From: CAKZSB01 sp964573105
GTDB lineage: Bacteria; Pseudomonadota; Gammaproteobacteria; Granulosicoccales; Granulosicoccaceae
Assembly (NCBI GenBank): GCA_964573105.1
Contig: CAZNIS010000016.1
Location: forward strand, 25,328-89,327
Length of the DNA stretch: 64,000 nucleotides
Reading direction: 5' to 3'
Made by a program: the position numbers and the translations under genes. The stretch's first letter is position 1. Every line of letters begins with the position of its first letter. This document shows positions 60,477-64,000 of this stretch, in pieces. The notes under the pieces are model-generated. The model was not told the origin of the DNA, made no database searches, and was given only the letters and a program-made list of their open reading frames with translations.

Positions 60477-61766
60477 TTAGTCTGGCTTTGAGCCGAGGGC
60501 GACTGCCTGTTGCTCGTCTACACCTGTGATCAGGCAATCTGAAATTCGGTTGACGGCGAAGTCGTCGCACAGTGGGGCTTTGACGCGCACATAATTTGGC
60601 GTGTAGCCGCTGATGAACTCAGTTCCGTCGGACGATTGCGAGACCTTCTCCCACAACACCGAATGTTTCTGGCCTGCGTTAGCTCGCAGTGTGGCGAGCT
60701 GATGGTTGCGTGCGAGGGTATGCAGCTGCGCGCTGCGGGCGCGTTTGACCGGTTCAGTGATTTGCTCGGGCATTGTGGCGGCCTTGGTGCCCTGGCGTGC
60801 CGAGTAGCTGAAAATATGTATGTGGCCAAAGCCCATACGATCGATGAATTCCAGTGACTGTTGCCATTCCTGATCGCTCTCACCCGGAAATCCAACGATG
60901 ATGTCAGTGGTCACGTTGAAACCCGGAACAGCAGACTTTGCCTGCTCGACCAGTCGTTCAAAGTCTGCAGTGTGGCAGCGACGAGACATGCGCCTCAATA
61001 CGGAATCCACGCCGCTTTGCAGTGGCAGATGCATGTGCGGCAACAGTCTTGGGTTCTGGAACAAGTCGAAAAAACCATCGCCCAGATCCCAGGGCTCGAC
61101 AGATGCAAAGCGCACTCGGGGAATATCAGTCTCGGCGAGAATCGCCTGTACCAGCTGCTGCAGATTAGAATTGATGTCGCTGCCGTAGCCGCCCACGTGC
61201 ACCCCGGTCAGTACCGCCTCCTGAACACCAGACTGATGCAGGCTGTTGATTTCTTCTGTGATGTCGTGGATGGAGCGGCTGACTTCGGCGCCGCGCGCGA
61301 TGGTGACAATGCAATAGCTGCAGCGATAACGGCAACCGTCCTGAATCTTGATGAATGCGCGCTGTCGGTTGCGCTGAAACAGCGAATACTCGGCCGGTGC
61401 TGTGGCGCCCTCAGGCATGACTGGCGTTTGCCAGCGTTGGATCACTGATTCGACCAGCTTGCCCTTATCGCGATTGTCTACCAGTAAATCCACGCCGAGC
61501 CCGGCGGCGTCTCCGGATTCACCGGTCGAGACAAAACAGCCGCTGACAACCAGTCTTGCTGCGGGATTATCGCGCCGGCTGCGGTTGATCAACTTGCGCG
61601 ATTTGCGCACCGCTTCAGTAGTCACCGCGCAGGTGTTTAACACCGTGATGTCGGCGTCTGCGGCAGTGTTGACGATATGGTGCCCGGCGGCGTTAAACTC
61701 TCTCGCCCAGTTTTCAAGCTCGGCTTCGTTCAGGCGACAGCCCAGCGCTTTTAGATGTATGTTCAA
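60477..61766 (-). CDS. mtaB: tRNA ms2t6A37 methylthiotransferase MtaB
   Basis: This 429-residue radical-SAM methylthiotransferase adds a methylthio group to t6A at position 37 of tRNAs decoding ANN codons. The UPF0004 domain begins LGCRLNEAELE, with cysteines near residues 10, 46 (LNTCAVTTEA) and 77 (VSGCFVS). The radical-SAM cluster CRYRCSYC lies near 147-154, and a TRAM-like C-terminal end reads ISGYTPNYVRVKAP. The AVTTEAVRKSR stretch favours MtaB over MiaB/RimO. It stands alone and its start region overlaps the upstream part of a divergent frame. Confidence 0.92.
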   Translation of the reverse strand: MNIHLKALGCRLNEAELENWAREFNAAGHHIVNTAADADITVLNTCAVTTEAVRKSRKLINRSRRDNPAARLVVSGCFVSTGESGDAAGLGVDLLVDNRDKGKLVESVIQRWQTPVMPEGATAPAEYSLFQRNRQRAFIKIQDGCRYRCSYCIVTIARGAEVSRSIHDITEEINSLHQSGVQEAVLTGVHVGGYGSDINSNLQQLVQAILAETDIPRVRFASVEPWDLGDGFFDLFQNPRLLPHMHLPLQSGVDSVLRRMSRRCHTADFERLVEQAKSAVPGFNVTTDIIVGFPGESDQEWQQSLEFIDRMGFGHIHIFSYSARQGTKAATMPEQITEPVKRARSAQLHTLARNHQLATLRANAGQKHSVLWEKVSQSSDGTEFISGYTPNYVRVKAPLCDDFAVNRISDCLITGVDEQQAVALGSKPD

Positions 61767-61875
61767 GGACCTGGGTCTTGCAATCGGATTTGACGGGTCT
61801 CGCGATTATAAGGCGGCATTCTTGCGCGGGGCGCAATTTTCTTTCCAGCTGACTACATCACCGGGAGTGGCTTGC

Positions 61876-62622
61876 GTGGCGATAGTGTGGTCCAGAACAA
61901 CCGGTGGCAGCCACTACGAAATCCGCTCGGCCGGCCGGTCAGTCCGGCTCTACAAAAATGGCGTTTTCCACTCGCAGTGGAATCCGGCGCGACCGTTAGC
62001 CGGCGGGGTTTGGGATCTGTTATTCATACCCGCGCTGTTCGCCAATCAACCGGTGTCCAGCGTGCTGGTGCTCGGCGTGGGTGGGGGCGCCTGCCTGCGG
62101 TTGTATCGGCAGTTACTGGATGTAAGTAAAGTCGTGGGAGTCGAGCTGGATCAAATTCATCTGCAGGTAGCGGCGAGGTTTTTTGGCCTGAACGATCGCC
62201 ATGTGAAACTTCACTGTGCCGATGCACTGGAGTGGGTGCCACAATACCGCGGTAGCGGATTCGACGTCGTGGTTGAAGACCTTTTTACCGAGCGTGATGG
62301 CGAGCCTGAACGGGTGGCCCAGGCCGATGAAGTCTGGTTTGCAGCGCTGCTAAGGCTGATCAATCCTGGCGGGATTCTGATTGTTAACTTTGAGGATGCA
62401 GCGCAGATGCGGGCAAGCATTCCGGCTTACGAACGCGTCGTCAAAGCACCTGCCCTCGCCTATCAGTTTAGTCAGCCAAGCTACGGCAACTGTGTTTGCG
62501 CGTTTCTGTCATCACCGCAAAAACCAGCGGCGCTTCGAGCGCGCCTGGAGCAGGTCATGACGCCATTTCCGGCGGCGCGTAAATCGGCCCAGCGATTTCG
62601 GGTGCGGCGCGTCGTGCGCTGA
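61876..62622 (+). CDS. Spermidine-synthase-like SAM-dependent methyltransferase-fold protein
   Basis: This protein (about 248 aa from the GTG at 61876) has the glycine-rich nucleotide loop VLVLGVGGGACLRLYRQ, then VVGVELDQIHLQVA and a DVVVEDLFTERDG acidic segment like spermidine-synthase-fold proteins. I chose the GTG because GGGAG precedes it by 8 nt. The frame is open upstream to 61402, but that part lies antisense inside mtaB. Catalytic aminopropyltransferase residues are not clearly conserved, so a methyltransferase or non-catalytic role is possible. Confidence 0.65.
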   Translation: MAIVWSRTTGGSHYEIRSAGRSVRLYKNGVFHSQWNPARPLAGGVWDLLFIPALFANQPVSSVLVLGVGGGACLRLYRQLLDVSKVVGVELDQIHLQVAARFFGLNDRHVKLHCADALEWVPQYRGSGFDVVVEDLFTERDGEPERVAQADEVWFAALLRLINPGGILIVNFEDAAQMRASIPAYERVVKAPALAYQFSQPSYGNCVCAFLSSPQKPAALRARLEQVMTPFPAARKSAQRFRVRRVVR

Positions 62623-62731
62623 GCTAACGGAGTAGTGTCAATTTGCTGAAACACGGGAAATTGAGACTCTCTCGCGCCTTGTTTACCAAATTTGACCTAC
62701 CTGGTCTGCTACCTGGACTGGTCGCTGTGGG

Positions 62732-62737
62732 TATAAT
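62732..62737 (+). promoter_or_regulatory. Consensus -10 box upstream of the coiled-coil gene
   Basis: TATAAT in GGGTATAATGGG reads toward the gene at 62850. No good -35 is found at 16-18 bp. An inverted repeat follows 18 bp downstream. Confidence 0.5.
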
Positions 62738-62755
62738 GGGAGAAATGACAAACTG

Positions 62756-62774
62756 GCAACGTTCATAACGTTGC
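62756..62774. promoter_or_regulatory. Inverted repeat GCAACGTT-CAT-AACGTTGC
   Basis: Perfect 8-bp arms with a 3-nt spacer lie 18 bp downstream of the TATAAT box and 75 bp before the ATG. In DNA it is a likely operator; in RNA it is a stable leader hairpin. Confidence 0.5.
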
Positions 62775-62849
62775 ACAATTGAGACAACCGAGACCACGAC
62801 CTTATTCCGGGACAGGTGGTTTCGCCAGCCAGACCAGGAGCACGTTGTT

Positions 62850-64000
62850 ATGTCCAGTAACCGGGAAGATATTCGCGAAAAACACCTGATGCCGAGTGAC
62901 CCCAGAGTCGCCAAATCGGTCAAGTACGGCGCTGTTGGCCTGGCGGCATTCGGCATGCTGGGCATGTGGCACGGCAAAAATGAGCGTGAAGGTGAGATTC
63001 GCACGCTGACCGAGGAGCGCACAGTACTCGACAATCGACTGCTCGAAACGCAGGATCAACTTGGCAGCAGCAAGAAGACACTGGCCGACTACGAGCAGAA
63101 AATGGCCGAGTTGTCGCAATCGGTCGAAGCGCAGAAAAATAGCGCAGTCGACGGTGAAGAGCTCGCTCGCCTGCAGGAGGAGTACACGCGGGTAGAAGGT
63201 GAACTCGCTGCACTGACGAGCGAATCTGAGGGTTTGCGGGCCACCGTCGAAGAGCAGTCGGCGAAGCTCGTGGAGCTTGAGGCGGTTCGGGATCAGGCGG
63301 TCAATGAGATCTCCGCCCTTAGAGCACGTCAATTCGAGCTGACTCAGGATACGTCCAGTCAGCAGGCTATCGCTGGCCTTACATCAGAACGAGATGCGCT
63401 GCAGGCAAAGATCGGCGAGTTGGATGAGTTGACTCGGCAGCGTGACGAACTGGACCAGCAACTGCAGCTCGCGACTGAAAATCAAACTCTCGCGGCTGAA
63501 TCTCACGCGTCGGAACTCGCCCGTCTCACCAGTCTCAAAGAGAAGGCCGATGCCGAGATAGGTGATCTTCAGCAGAAACTGACAGAAGTCCAGGCGGCAA
63601 ACGAGGCTCGCCAGGCTGAGCTATCGACTCAAGTCGACCAGTTGAATGGCACCGTGGTCGAGCTCGAACGACAACGTGACGATTTGCTCAACCGAGAGAC
63701 GGAGCTCGACTCTTCTCTTGGCCTGATGACGCAACAGATTCAGCAGCAGGGTAGCGAGAGCGCCGCACTGCTGTCTGAGCGTCAGGCACAGGTGGATGAT
63801 CTGGGGCAGCAGCTTGCGTCGGTGCGTGATGCCAATGCTGCCGAAGTGGCAACGCTCAATGAGAACATAGCCCAATTGCAGAGCGAAGTTGACCGACTCG
63901 GCGCCGAGCGCGATGCGTTGTTGGCGCAAGTCGATGAACTCGGTCAAGAGGCTAATGCCACCAAAGTAGCTGGCGATGCTCAGACAGCCGAACTTCAGGA
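62850..64000 (+). CDS. Membrane-anchored coiled-coil protein, 3'-truncated by window edge
   Basis: The frame is open from the ATG at 62850 (AGGAG 9 nt upstream) to the last base, giving at least 383 residues with no stop. Residues about 24-42 (SVKYGAVGLAAFGMLGMWHG) form a single hydrophobic helix. The rest is uninterrupted Glu/Gln/Leu heptad coiled coil, with no cysteines. The layout mirrors the N-terminal part of the 1235-residue protein at 37676-41383, so the two may be functional analogues. The C-terminal domain that would define its role lies outside the window. Confidence 0.8.
   Translation, partial: MSSNREDIREKHLMPSDPRVAKSVKYGAVGLAAFGMLGMWHGKNEREGEIRTLTEERTVLDNRLLETQDQLGSSKKTLADYEQKMAELSQSVEAQKNSAVDGEELARLQEEYTRVEGELAALTSESEGLRATVEEQSAKLVELEAVRDQAVNEISALRARQFELTQDTSSQQAIAGLTSERDALQAKIGELDELTRQRDELDQQLQLATENQTLAAESHASELARLTSLKEKADAEIGDLQQKLTEVQAANEARQAELSTQVDQLNGTVVELERQRDDLLNRETELDSSLGLMTQQIQQQGSESAALLSERQAQVDDLGQQLASVRDANAAEVATLNENIAQLQSEVDRLGAERDALLAQVDELGQEANATKVAGDAQTAELQ

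Noticed and set aside
61402..61875. N-terminal extension of the spermidine-synthase-like frame
   Set aside because: It lies antisense within mtaB and encodes Ser/Thr-rich low-complexity sequence; the GTG at 61876 with GGGAG upstream is a better start.

Overview
The window looks like chromosomal DNA of a marine-type gammaproteobacterium. The evidence is an E. coli-type single-chain AceE pyruvate dehydrogenase, a stand-alone second EF-G of the kind found in gammaproteobacteria, UgpBAEC order, MtaB, moderately high GC and short intergenic gaps. A Granulosicoccus-like lineage is possible, but I cannot confirm it from sequence alone. I saw no rRNA, tRNA, CRISPR array, insertion sequence, prophage or integrase; this is ordinary chromosome with several accessory metabolic islands.

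Layout. 1-4.6 kb: the end of a family III CoA-transferase, an Old Yellow Enzyme, and a secreted Cys/Trp repeat protein behind a near-consensus promoter with two palindromic operators. 4.7-11.2 kb: a four-gene branched-chain-type 2-oxoacid dehydrogenase operon (E1a, E1b, E2, E3, minus strand) preceded by a GMC oxidoreductase. 11.3-17.6 kb: a surface-polymer acyltransferase with a polytopic partner, an agmatinase-family ureohydrolase, an MFS transporter, a GlcG/HbpS protein, an orphan LuxR-type response regulator and a cytochrome c. 17.7-24.9 kb: EF-G2, an LprI-like protein, a HAD phosphatase, an HNH-like protein, a membrane protein, a betaine/homocysteine methyltransferase-family enzyme and a 2-oxoglutarate/Fe(II) oxygenase. 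25-29.3 kb: a ugpBAEC glycerol-3-phosphate-type ABC importer. 29.4-37.6 kb: an M17 aminopeptidase, a YbaK-type deacylase, two unknown exported proteins, a DMT exporter, a molybdopterin oxidoreductase and a glycine-amidinotransferase-like enzyme. 37.6-43.8 kb: an envelope pair, a 1235-aa coiled-coil/HhH protein and an inner-membrane-anchored BON/OmpA protein. 54.1-60.2 kb: the aceE-aceF-lpd operon. 60.4-64 kb: mtaB, a spermidine-synthase-like protein and the start of another membrane-anchored coiled-coil protein that runs off the end.

The most notable region is 44.2-53.4 kb, a corrinoid-dependent methyl-transfer system in an apparently aerobic organism. A non-pyrrolysine MttB-family methyltransferase and a GbdR/GlxA-type AraC regulator lie on the plus strand. 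A seven-gene minus-strand operon faces them: corrinoid protein, DUF1638 protein, small virulence-factor-domain protein, MetV-like Cys-rich protein, MetF-type methylenetetrahydrofolate reductase, methyltetrahydrofolate:corrinoid methyltransferase, and a 2Fe-2S/ASKHA corrinoid reactivase. The expected flow is methylated amine to Co-CH3 to CH3-THF to CH2-THF. Six proteins, including the homocysteine methyltransferase 21 kb away, carry short arginine-rich terminal tails, which suggests a shared docking or targeting signal. The DUF1638 and virulence-factor proteins have no assigned role and are the best candidates for new biology here.
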